Assembly: GCF_949628265.1 (NCBI RefSeq)
Contig: NC_088788.1
Location: forward strand, 13,454,001 to 13,518,000
Direction: 5' to 3'
DNA from: Cloeon dipterum
Lineage: Eukaryota; Arthropoda; Insecta; Ephemeroptera; Baetidae
Length of the DNA: 64,000 bases
Positions within the stretch are counted from its first letter, which is position 1. Each line of letters begins with the position of its first letter. Under the pieces are notes generated by a model that was not told the origin of the DNA, searched no databases, and saw only the letters and a program-made list of their open reading frames with translations. Below, piece by piece: positions 1 to 12,100 of the stretch. The translations under genes and the position numbers were made by a program.

Positions 1-1708
1 CTGGTGTGGGTGGCCACGAGCGACGAGCAACGAGCAGGTGCAGGCTAGCCAAATAGTAGGATGAACACTTGACTGTCTGTTTGCATGTCTAGCCGGCCCA
101 CACATCCCTCCGAGTTTGCAGCGAAATCTGAGACGTGACTTTGCACAATTAGAAGGAACTAACAATCTCCAGTCAAGATCGTTAGTTATTTTTAAACTTT
201 ATTTGATTAGCGAAATTACGAATTCTTTGAAATAGTAATTGAATTTGTCAGCATTTGAATCCCTGTGAATGTACCACAGTCCAACTAATTATGATTCAAT
301 TCGTTTACTTGCCATGGGTTATATTTTGTTATTTTCTCCTGAAAATTGAATGATCCTTGCGAGTGTTCGCCACATAAAAACACTAGTCGCGACACACTTA
401 AATCTCTATCTGTGAATGGTTTGCAGAATACGACTTGCCTTAGGTCAGTTCGCGTGCCAGAAATATGCATGACCAATTTGACAGCGGCTACGAGTGTGAG
501 TAATGACTGATGCATCTAATTGTACGCGCACTGCCGGCTTGTGGGAACAGTCGCGAGAAGTTACTTGCCAAGAGAAGCCCGTTTCCCCAGTCAGACAGTG
601 AAATATTATTTGACCAGCGGCCAACTGCTCGGTTTGATTCGCATATTTATGTATGAAAAAAAAGCACGGAATTCATTATTTGCACCACGCCATTCATAGT
701 CGTGGAGAAGAAAGTTGTCACATTAACATTTTGGATGCAAATACTTGAGTGTAACAAAATCTTATTCAGATAGAACATTTTAACAACGAACAGTTTCATT
801 TGCAGATTTTCTACGAGAGGCAAAGCTTTTAGCAAAAAGACCTTGCCGAAAATTCTATCTTGCGCAAGGAATTTCTCAATTTGCCGCCAAATACGAGCAC
901 AAGCAGTTTATGAGGCGCAACGCGCATTCGGCCTCAAGATTTATTATTGAATTACTGATTAAACTGAGGAGTAATTAATCGCTTGTGTTAAAAGCTCGGT
1001 GTGGAATCGCAATCAATTAGAAAGTAGATCACTAGTTAAGCCTCATAAAATTTAATTGACTCTGAGCACGGATTTCAGAATTTTCCTATTAACGAAACCA
1101 AAATTTTCATTTTCTCTAATACCTGTCTGGCTTCAAATTGTTGAAGCTATCAAGTATTGAGTAATGTGATTGAACGACATAAATTCAAATTCCTTTGTAC
1201 CTATTTCTATCATTTTAAAATGAAATCGTTCATGCGCTGTGGATGATATTATTGAGTACACTGGGAGCGTAGATAAATTTAAAGCCAACTCTTGAAACCA
1301 AAAACACTATAATCAAGCTGTTCTAAAAAATTATTTGGAAGTAAGATCGGTCGTAGCAAAAACTACACTGTAAATCAATGAGCATAGGCAGCAGCTTAAA
1401 CTGCTGGACCAGCTCGAAGGCAAAGCGCAGCACAAAGATGCTCATTTCAAAAGCTGCTAATCATGCTTACAAATTTAACTTCCGCTTTTCCTGTCCGTGC
1501 AGCGGCAGCTAACAAGAGACTCAACCTTTCGGGTCGGTCGCGGTCCACGTTTGTGTGTGTCGAGCAGTCGGTCGGTCGGCGCTAAAAGCTTATGAAATAT
1601 GATTTGATTGTGTGGCGCGGCTAGTAGCCAAATAAATGAGTCGTGCTGTTGCAAGGCCGCCTTCCGAAGGTCCGGCTTTTTGCTCTTTTCCTCTCGTGTG
1701 CTCGCACC

Positions 1709-1710
<2 letters not shown>

Positions 1711-1767
<57 letters not shown>
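1711..1767. repeat. CT dinucleotide microsatellite
   Basis: An uninterrupted run of 57 bases of alternating C and T, about 28 copies. On the opposite strand it reads GA and produces spurious Arg-Glu open frames, which are not proteins. Polypyrimidine runs of this kind are length-variable and can bind GAGA-type factors, but no function is shown here. Confidence 0.95.
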
Positions 1768-1769
<2 letters not shown>

Positions 1770-4700
1770 CACCCCCAAAAGTTAATTAAAAGTGTAGCTA
1801 GCAGCAGCATATCTTGTTGCCCGTTCTTAATTAAAATTAGATAATTACGCCAGCCGAGGAGAAATTAATGCTCTTCTGTGACTCCGGGATTAGCTGCCAA
1901 TTTTATCGCCCGGACCCAGTTGATTGAATTTATGTGCGGTGAAAAATAATTGCTCTCAGGGTAACCGGTTCCTGATTACACGGAACTTGCCAAAATTGTT
2001 CTGAAATTGCTCAGCAGATTGGCCAAATTTGAGTTTAAGCGCACGTGCTGTGACTAATAGTTGAGTGAGTAATTATTTTCCATCTTAATTTGGCATGAGA
2101 TGGTTCTAAAAAATTTCGTCCACTGCAACGCCTATAATTGCAGGATGTTCCACGAAACAATCTAAAAAGAGTTTATGTATTCAGGGTTGGGGCCGGGATT
2201 TTATATCATCAAGAGAACTCGAGACAATTTTGGTAGGCGTGCAGAGTCAAATCCAGAAGCTGAGAGATCCGGGAAAAATCGCTAAAACCGTGAAGCGGGC
2301 CATTATTAGAGGGACGAACAGTAAATCTTGAGCTCTCGACATTCAGCAGCAGTCCAATTCAAGGAGCTGTGAAACTGACCGAATGCCAGAGAGTGACATT
2401 TTACGACCCGATAAATATTCCTCTCCGTCTTCTCATTTTCTTATTTAATTTGGGCGGGCCATTTAAATTGGTGCGGTAGAAGGAAACACCGACGACATCG
2501 AGGCGCCGCTGCGGAGTCCCGGCTCCCTGCTGCATATTACGAAAGGAAAATTTCCGCGTGCAAAAAAGCTGGTAATGAACTTGGGAGCACCATATTGCGA
2601 ATTTCACCTTGTTTTTGAAGGTGAATAAAGAGACTGTGCCGTGGTCAAGGAGCCGCCGCACTCCTGCCATGAAAACGAGACCTATTTTGTGTACGGGCAA
2701 CAATGACTTTTGACGTTTCAAACTTTAATAATTGTCTCTTGAGTGCAGAGGAGTGGATAATTTGGCTGTTATAAAAGCGGCGTTTAATAAGTTCCCAACT
2801 AGATCGTTTAGGCAATGAAAAGCAGTGGTTTCGTAATGTAATTCAGAATTCACAAAATAATGCCACCTTGTTCACAAGAAATGTAACAAAAAGTGTTTCA
2901 AATAATACAGGAAATTTCTTAAAGAAAAAACATTCGCTTGTGTAAGTTCCTTTTTTCGAAGTAATGGAGAGTTATAAGCGACATGCACTGGAATTTCATG
3001 AAATTGCACGTTGGCATTTAAGAAAAATATGTAAATTCACTTAGACTACGGGAGGAGGCTGGTGAATAAAAGAGCGAGCAGCGGGAACCCTAAAGTGCTG
3101 TTTTATTTCACATCACGAATAGTGTGCGATGTTTATCTTGGAAATGAAACAAGCCTGCATTCTTTTTATTGTTTTCAGCGGCTTTCGCGGCCGGTACAGC
3201 GCCAGGGTGGATGAGGAATTCAGATTTAAAAAACACGCTCTCCATAAAAGTCTTTTATTCAAAATGACCGAGGCAAAAGCGTGCGTCTGCGGCGAGCTTA
3301 TAATAAAAAAATTGGCGGAAACCTGCGTTGCACGATAAATTTTGAAACATTGCAATTTCGACCTTTCGCATCGTTCAGAGCCGTTCAAGTGGAACTCTGG
3401 AATTCCCGCTCTGTCGTGTGCAAAGCTGCTAAAAATAAGTATGAAGAGGACCGCAACACAAAATTTCACACCTGATTCTTGGAAGAGAGAGGGAAAATAA
3501 AATCAGACAGGCGGGCGAAATTTCTATGTCCATGCAGCAGATTGGAATAGAATTTCCCGCATCCGGATCATTGATCGACGAGCTCCGGTGTGGTTGACAT
3601 TTTGCTCCGTTCTTTTTGCGAACACTTTGAAAGCGGCCTTCAAAGGTCTTATCACACAACACGTATATATGGAAGGCTCCGTTCTATGCATTCTGGATAT
3701 ACTAATTGTAAAAATATTTCGCACGGATAAGCTATACGATTATTTGAATCAAATTGCCAGCAAAAATGAGTTAATAATTGCTCAAAAATTCGATTTGAGA
3801 ACGTGTTATAAAAAGATAGATTTATCATAGAAATCATACTAGACCTAGATTTGCGAGGATTTTTGCTTCAAAACATGTTCGCTAATACATATATCTAACT
3901 TTTTTGAGAAGAAACTCCGTGCATAGAACATCTCTATTTCATTAGTGCCGCGCGGCAGAGGAAAAAGAAAAGACTTCGTTGAGTTGAACTTTCAATTGTT
4001 ATTTGATCGCAATGAAAGTTCAATTAATCTTTCCCAGCATCACGCGCGTGTTGTTTTATGAACATACGTGCTTACATTAAACGTACTTTGAATACGAACA
4101 ATCATTACCCGCGGTGTGCACTATTTGTTCGCGAGAGTATGTAAGGAAAAGGGGCTCACGGCGATTGCTGGATGCACGTTACAAGAGCAGCGCGCTAATT
4201 GATTACTCTTGAACTGACCCTTGAGCTACCAGCTAATTAATTCGCCGCGTGCGTGCTGCGCACGTTGCTTTCTGTACCTGTAGCGAGAAACCGAGGCTGA
4301 TTGGTGCTCGTAATATGCCATTACACTGCCTCAATCGAAACAATTTAACCTGGTTTCTTGCATTGACTCGCAATTTTTCCTTCCTTTGTACAACCGAGAC
4401 CTCAACATGACGTAATTTCACTCTACTTTCTGTTGACGGCTTGAATGAAATTCCATGCCTGAGAAACAACAGCTCGAATTTTTAAAGCATGCGAATGTCT
4501 TATAAGATTAGCTTCAAAAAGAGAACCCAGCAGAAGAGAAGGAATTTTAAAATCATATTTAATTTAATTTTAGTTATATAGATACGTACATTTAGAAAGA
4601 CCATTCGGAATCCCTTCACAAATACAGGTTACTTCGTCTGTTGAAATGTTGCAATTACATCTAGATTCATATCTAACACACATTTCCAGTGGAAGAGAAT

Positions 4701-7700
4701 AGCGAAAGAAAATATATATCAGAGGGAACGACCATTTAAAATAAAAGCTATGTTGTGTGAGTTAGAGAACACGTACGATAATACCCTGCGACGACTTTCT
4801 TCTTGCCATCTGGAGGTTTGCCAACGCTGATGAAAACGCATACTGCAAAAGTAACTGAGAGTCTCCAAATAAAACGTCCAAATATATTAGTTTCTTACTT
4901 TTTGTAGCATTCCATAGCCGCAGAGGGAATTCTAAGAGAGCAAGTTTAGAGATTGCGAATTTCTCAAATTACGCTCCATGATATGTACGCTCTAATTTTT
5001 TACAAGAGATTTGAAGATTTCAAGAAGCTTCTCAAGAAGCAACCTACATGTTCTGCATTTTTCGGCATTTATTCAACTAAGATTTACTTGTAAAATTCTC
5101 TTCATAGAGAGCGATTGGACGTAACGATAAAATTGCCTGGATTAATGGATGATATAGAAAATTTAAAATATTATTTTCGTCTCTATAATAAGTGGGTACG
5201 TGATTTTTTTCGTTTCTTCAAAAACCAGTATCGCTTCAAGACTATAAATGCTAAAAGATGTCAAGTGATTTTGTTCTCTTTGCAAAGGGTCTCTCCGCGA
5301 TAACATTGTTGTGTGGCAGATCGAGATGCCCGCTGGTGATAGCCATGGCCCGCATTGTGTTACACATCTCAGACCCTACATATTTTAAGATAGGCATGAG
5401 TGCGGCGCGAATGGTTTAGTTTAACTTTAATCGTTTCAAATGGTTGTTAAAATTGCACAAGGCATATTTTCATGAAAAATCATTCGGTTTGAAAGATAAA
5501 TACCTGAAAAAATAAAAAAAATATATATTCATAAGGAAGCACATTTCACTTACTTTAAATTTTAAATTACCTTTCTCAGTTACATTATTTTAAGTTAAAG
5601 AAAAAGGCAAAACAATTTTTATGAACAATTGGGGTTTGAAATTTTGAAAAATGAAAAGAACATTGATATATTTAAACAAGAAGTTTTTTTACTAGTTTGA
5701 TAAAAAATGTCTCCAATTTAACGTTTGTCAGGGAGTAAATTCCATCTTAAGATGCATCTTAGATTGATCTAGTTGTCAAGTACCCAAAGGAGTTTGTCTG
5801 AAAGCGCTCCTCTTTCATCGGCGCGTGTGTCAATTACTAGAAAGATGCGGATTTCAATTTCTGTGACCTTGATTTGTTTGTGCGGGGCGTGGTCGGGCCG
5901 AAAGGGCCGCTTTTTGCGCCGGATTCCTGCTGCTGCTGTTGCTGCTATGGCTGATAGGTGCCAGAATGGTATCAGAGAACAGATTTGTTTCTGCAGCAGG
6001 GTGCGGTCCGAGGATCACGACGCCTCGCTCTTTTTGTGCTCGCCATCATTGTCTCCCTGCTCGCCCGCTGCCAACCTGAGTGAGCAAACGAATCTTTCAG
6101 CTTTGTCATGCCTTCTTAATTATTTATCCTGCTGATCGCCGACGGCAATAATTATTGTTTCCAAGTAGTTCCAGACTGGCAAAGTGCATTTTTAAAAGTC
6201 AACTACAAGATGCCAGGAAACAAACTGGATCTTTGAATTTTATTTGCTCTTGCTAAACTTAAGTTTAGGGACTATTGCATTTTAAAGAAAACCATTCAAA
6301 AATTTATGAGTAAGAAAGCCTGATTCCCTCCAAGTCAAAGGGGGCTTCAGAAAAAACATCAGTGGTAGGATTTTGTTTTACTTTTGAGTCAAAATAGTCA
6401 GAATACTAGTCCGTAAACGATTCAACTAACAAACCTTCGCATCTATTTATTTTGCCAAACAGATTGCCAACCAAGGCTGCAATAACAATATATTTTTATG
6501 TGTATTATTCCCACTTCATTGTTAGAACTCACTTAGTCTCTCCTTGTCTATTTTCCCACATTCTGCAGCACCAAACGATATCTTCACTCTCACGACGGCG
6601 CAATTTTATGATTAAATAACACGACAAAAATGCACAATAATGAGCTGATCGTTTTATTATGCATGCAAAACCAGTCTCAGTCTGCGTTCTTGAGTGCCAG
6701 GCCGCGTTTAGTTGACCCATATTAGAATGCAAAGGCAAAATACTCGTAAGTTGAAGGTAAATACATGCGTGATTTTTATATGAAAATAAACTTCTAATTT
6801 CTTACTACAGAATAAAAAGAGGCCTCTCATAATAGTATTTCATTTAGAACGAATTAAGTGTAGCTATACTGGAAAGGTAACATATCATGTTATAATCATA
6901 TTATCATGAAAACATACTCATTTCCTTGCATTGAGCAAGAAATAAATATAGAATGAAGATCAAGCTCAACTTTAAAAATATATTTGATTATTCGCACCTA
7001 ACTCAAACCTTTTCCAGTATGACTAATTTTTAAACTTCATGAAGTAAGAAAATGAAATATTACAAAGCAGACCGATCGTGCAAGGGCGTGCGTGAATTGT
7101 GAAGCGCAGGTAGCACAAAAAAGTAAATTTCCGCACACCAGAGGGCGTATGGTTTCAAACGGCGCAGCACCTGCCGGTTAGTGCTCCAACCTTGTTTGGC
7201 CAGGGCGACCGAAACGAATTTTGAGCCGCGCGATTAGCACAGGTCAAGAAAAAAAATCAGAGATGACTTCAGCGCCATGAATAGCAGCAGACGAAATTGT
7301 TATCTACGCGTTTCGACCTCGAAACGATTGTAAAAATGAGGTAGCTGGCAAAAACGACGCCGCTGCTGGTCATCAATTTTTTTAACGCCTGCTCGTTTTT
7401 CTGTAACAAAAGATGATGTGAACGCCACCACTTTCCATTTCTCTTGACATTGGCCCAGATTGTGATGGATCTAGGCCGGCGGCAGTGCTTGATTTCTGGC
7501 GCCTTCCACTTGGCTACACTACTTGCAACATTTCGCGCAAGACGCATGTTCGAACACTTCCTACAGCTTTAAATGAGCGTTAACCAGTCCGACACTCTGG
7601 CAAAAAAATCACGTTGATCGTTTTATTTTGTAATATAATTTCATGATTGCAAAGAACTATAAAAATAGGTACGACTACAGAGGAGATAGCAAAAATTTAA

Positions 7701-7952
7701 TACGTATGATGTCATTCGTCAAACTAGTGAGAATTTCAAAGGTAGCAACTACGTGCTACTTACACAGGTGTAAATTGAAGCAATCAATCTTACTGATCCG
7801 CCTCAGCCCATCATCAATCAATTTTATCGCATCTAATTCTGATTCCGGATTCAGTGTCGAAATTGGCTTCCAGAAAATTGGTCCGGTCAGTAAATCAAAC
7901 GCACGTCTCTCGGGAATCCCTGTTGCAAAAATTATTCCGCGCGTTTTCTCGA

Positions 7953-8038
7953 GCGGCTGACGTCACCGGCGGGCGCAACAATGAACCATTGACGAGATGA
8001 TGGCTCTCCAGGCACAAATGATCGATGACGTCAGCCGC
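7953..8038. promoter_or_regulatory. Inverted pair of full CRE/ATF sites
   Basis: Two perfect TGACGTCA palindromes (7958-7965 and 8026-8033) sit in a 13-base inverted repeat: GCGGCTGACGTCA at 7953-7965 and its exact reverse complement at 8026-8038, separated by 60 bases. TGACGTCA is the consensus site of CREB/ATF bZIP factors. The block is richer in GC than its surroundings and lies 1.1 kb upstream of the first coding exon of the Spatzle gene. A third TGACGTCA occurs at 12804-12811 in intron 2 of that gene. A role as a cAMP- or stress-responsive enhancer is an inference from motif and position. Confidence 0.5.
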
Positions 8039-8819
8039 CTTCGTCGTCCTTTCATTCATAAATCCGGCGGCAAGAAACTCGCTTCGAAAAAGGAAGGCTC
8101 GTTTGCCGATCATTATCGTTTCGCGTGCGGTGATTAATTAAATCAATCGCAAGGCACATTTTGCGGTAGCATTCATTGCTCTGACAAGAGACGGATCTCG
8201 TGTCAATCAACACCGGTTCGCAGCAGGATGCGGTCGTTTTTCTTCATTTGGGTATTTTAGAGCTTTATTTGAAGGCAAACTGGTTCTCGCTCCATGAGTC
8301 AAATATCCTCGGCAAAAATCAACCGATTTCGTCTGATTTTTTCCAATAATTATTTCTGGGTATCAAAAAGTGGTTCTGGCATATGCAACCTGTTGGGCAT
8401 GGGTACAAAGCTGGTTGCATCCTCTTTGAAAAGCATAAGCAGCTGTATTTGCCCGATGAAAGATGTGAATTTAGCCAAAGTTATCGTAGACATGCTATAA
8501 GAAGAATCCTACATATTTTAAAACGGTTTGAAGACGAATGAGACCGACAATTTTTTAAGTTTTTAAGAATGTGAAAAATCAATAAAATGAATATTTCAAT
8601 AGTTTGTTTCTGTTTTCAAACTTCTTTCTTGTTAGAAGAATATTTTTTATCATGATTTCTTCATTTGAACTGATCCTAAGTCATTTAATTAAATAACTCA
8701 AAAATATTTTCAATCAATTACTGCTAATTAGAAATATCGAAACATCACAGTGCTGTGATAGTTTAGTATTAACATGAACGCAATTAGAATCTTGAAATTC
8801 TCGGCATCTTCTTTCGCAA

Positions 8820-9122
8820 AGTGTGCTGATAAAAATTAAGTGTCAGTTGGAGAGCGTCGCAATTATCGATCGAGGTGTTTAATTAAGTTAATAGGGATGT
8901 GTGGATTTGCACGCAAAACGCTACAAACGCGCGCTATGTGTGTGTTTGGCGTGGTGCGGAGCGAGCGAGAGATGAGCAAGAGAGGGAAAGTGAGATGCTG
9001 CCTGCCGCAGGTAGCGGGGAAGGTCATCACTCCTCTCCGTCGGTCGGCTGCGGTTCCTACTAGTCGGCTGCCAGTCGCCTCTTCGTCCAGACACCCAAGC
9101 CGGCTTCCTCCTCGGCCCCCAA
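8820..9122 (+). promoter_or_regulatory. Probable promoter and 5' UTR of the Spatzle gene
   Basis: This stretch changes from AT-rich to GC-rich, with GA-rich runs around 8956-8990 (GAGCGAGCGAGAGATGAGC). It leads directly into the first coding ATG at 9123 (context CAAATGG). It has no TATA box at an obvious place. The composition change and the position before a signal-peptide exon with a good donor suggest promoter plus leader; the transcription start itself cannot be placed. Confidence 0.4.
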
Positions 9123-12100
9123 ATGGCTGGACACTCGCCCCCTATCATTTTCAACGTGCTGGTGAGTTTCGACTTACTTCCGCCATGGCCCACAATGGAA
9201 AGTTCAACGCGCGGATGTGATAATCCCGATCGTTTGCCGCCAAGCACCGGTTTATCTTTTTTGTTGAGCTTGCGTGTTTCTTTGAGCTGGCCCGGGAAGC
9301 TTTTTTCCATGGCCAATTCGGTCTGGGCCTCCTGAAATTAATTATACCGTACATTGAAACCCAAAATAAGTTAAAAATAATTTTCCGTATTAGTTTATTT
9401 TGCTTCATCGAGAGGGGATTTTAAAATGAGAGCTTATTAACTGTGAAATGAATGAATGGAAATAACTTTTTACAGCGTTAAATACACAAAGAGAAAGTGC
9501 ATTAAGACGTTTTATTTGATTTTGTTAAGTGCGTTAAATGATTCATGCTTAGAAAGATGACATAACCTTAGCCGTCAAGTGCGTATATGCTATTTTTTAA
9601 TCTTTCAATGAGTTCTCACGTTTTAATACCTTGGTGTGTGGCGACAGTAATTTACTGGTTTAAGCACGCGAGAAAGTAAGGAGTTGCAAAGTGTTGTTGC
9701 TTCCTTGTTTTACTGCCAAATGTAATTTCTTCATAAATAACCAACCAGCTGATTAGCATATCGCTATATTCCGTATTAGAAAACTACGAATTGAACAGAG
9801 CAGTAGTCGTCATGCCAACAGGATCTCAATTTTGGCAGCTCAAACTTTGAACAAAGTGATTTATTTTGTTTAGCTTCTTGATAATGCGATCCTACCGTTT
9901 CTGAGCAAATCTAAATTAACACGACCAATTGGGAAACGATGATTTCGTTGTTTATTTACATAAAAGAAAGTTATTCGGCGGTTGGCAATTATTTATTGCA
10001 CACGAAAATTTGTGCGGGTATTAAGTTGCCTGGTGATCACGAAATTCCAGATAATAACTCTGCAGCACAATTGTCTTTCTTGTAAAAAGGTTGTTAATTT
10101 TCCCCTCCTAAGAGCAATTGCTTGCCTGGAAAAATATATAAAGCATTCTGGCCAGACCGACAGGCAATTTTATCCTGTCCGATATAATTTATCTGGCGTT
10201 GTTATTCCCTGAGCCACCTGGGAGAGATATTAAAAAAAAAACATTCAACCGTCTGACAGCCAGACAGCCGGTTTTGCCTCACTTTTCACGAATTGTTTTA
10301 TCACTTAGCCCGGGCAGTTTTCGCGCACCCATCGCAAATTCCTCGCCAAACATTCCATACACAGCAGACGACTTTAAAGTATTTTTTACTCTCACTCAGC
10401 CGGCCAAATACCTTAACAATGAAAAAAAAATGGAGACAAATTAATGGTATTAGAAACCCTGCACACGTGTTGAAAGCTTAATGAAATATCCTATTTTTTA
10501 TTAGTTGCTCAATAACATTTACTTGCAGGCTATATATTTCATAATACATATTAATCAATCAAAATTTTGAAGATTGGGTTACTTTAAAAAAGTATGTCAC
10601 ATGTTTTCCACTTATAATGACAAAAATGGGGTTCAGTAATTTTATGGTCATATCAGCTTGTGTTGATCAATTATCTAGAAAAGTTAATGAGCTAAAATCT
10701 AAAATCTCTTGACTATATCGGTCGATTCGTCTCCTCAAATCAGGTCCGCGTAATTAAAATTGAACAAAATCTGGTTTCAAAATCCAATTTTAAAACAAAT
10801 CCCATGTTAATCCCAAAAAGGTTTTCTGTATGGAACTCTTTTATATTTATGGAACTTTTCTTTATTTAATTTTTATTTTATTTCTGCTACAAATCATACA
10901 GTTTGAGACTAAAATAATTAAGTATTATAAAACACGACCGTATCACAAAAATTACAAATCATCGTCCATCAAATATTCAAAAATGTTTTATTTCTCTAGC
11001 TCATTCTTATGGTTTGTGGAAAGAAAAAAGAGGGATGAAAAATGGTTAAATTTATTTTAGAAGATGCTTCTTTGCGCCATAAAGACAACGGATTAAAATA
11101 CCTTTTTATAAAATAGTAAAAAAAAACAAGCAGACTGATTTGAAAGATTAAAATCTCTTGTCTTAAAACGCCGGTGCCCAGAAATTGTGATAAGCAGCTT
11201 AGGGCAATAAAGACGCTCCTTCACTGGCGCCACAAAATTGTTTCTAACATAATGCTTATTCTATTAAAGAGGAAGGTTTTTGTGCGCGGCTGTCTCCGCC
11301 GTTGAGCGATGTGGCGCCAAGCAAAGAGCTCCGACGCAAAGTGCTGACTCAAATTTGCACAAGCACGTTCTCCCGCTCTCAGGCAGCTGACAGTCGGCCC
11401 CACACGCTTATGAAGCAAATTAAGTGCATCTCTGGTGCATTCTTTATTTGCATTCATAAATTATTTAAAATCCTTGGAATTGCACACGCGCGAACGGAGA
11501 AAATTAGAATAATTGTGTGCTCGCTCGCAATAAATGTAACGAGTCCATAAATATATCGCAGCATGCATAATTCATTTTTAATAACAATGATTTAGCTCGC
11601 CAGCCTTCGACGCATACACAAATTACAAACAACTCGCTGCAACTTAAGCGGAAACAATGAGTTTTAATTAATCTCAATGAGGCTGCCGCGGGAGCAAAAA
11701 CAAAATTAATTAAATCAATATACGTGTTTACTTCCAAGGTTCATTCATTGGCTTTTGTTTGCGCCACAACTACTGATTTAAAAGGACTGGCAATTAGGAA
11801 CTTGGTGTGTGTGCTAATTTATTCCGAGCGCCAGGGATTTATGAATGGTTTTGGAGAACGTAGGCAGCTGCCTCCGTGCGTGCAAACACCAGCACTATAA
11901 TTTTGCATAATATTAAAACTTGCTCGGTCAGTTCTTCTATTTTTGGACCTCTGTTGAGACCAAATGGGCAATTCCAATTCAATGCATTCAGTTAACTCTT
12001 AAGTTTAGTTAAGCTGCTAAATTTCATTCGTCCTCTTTACTTCAAGGTGCATGAGAGTTTTCGTAAAGCTTTTACCTAATTCACCTCCAAGCATGTGTTG

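Larger units (their letters stand above)
1..8820. other. Intergenic region upstream of the Spatzle gene
   Basis: No reading frame here has codon use, length, splice sites or family motifs that support a gene. All open frames are short and shift constantly. The region is AT-rich with scattered poly-A and poly-T runs. The only distinct structures are the CT microsatellite near 1.7 kb, a GC-richer block around 7.95-8.1 kb with paired TGACGTCA sites, and a possible hairpin at 8385-8418, all listed separately. It may contain distal enhancers or an untranslated upstream exon of the Spatzle gene, but nothing seen proves this. Confidence 0.6.

Noticed and set aside
1475-1844. Open frames with long Arg-Glu or Ser-Leu repeats
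   Set aside because: They are translations of the CT/GA microsatellite with no splice context or conserved flanking sequence.
5773-6135. 120-codon + strand frame near 5.8-6.1 kb
   Set aside because: Low-complexity GCTGCTGCTGTTGCTGC stretch and no family resemblance. No partner exon was found.
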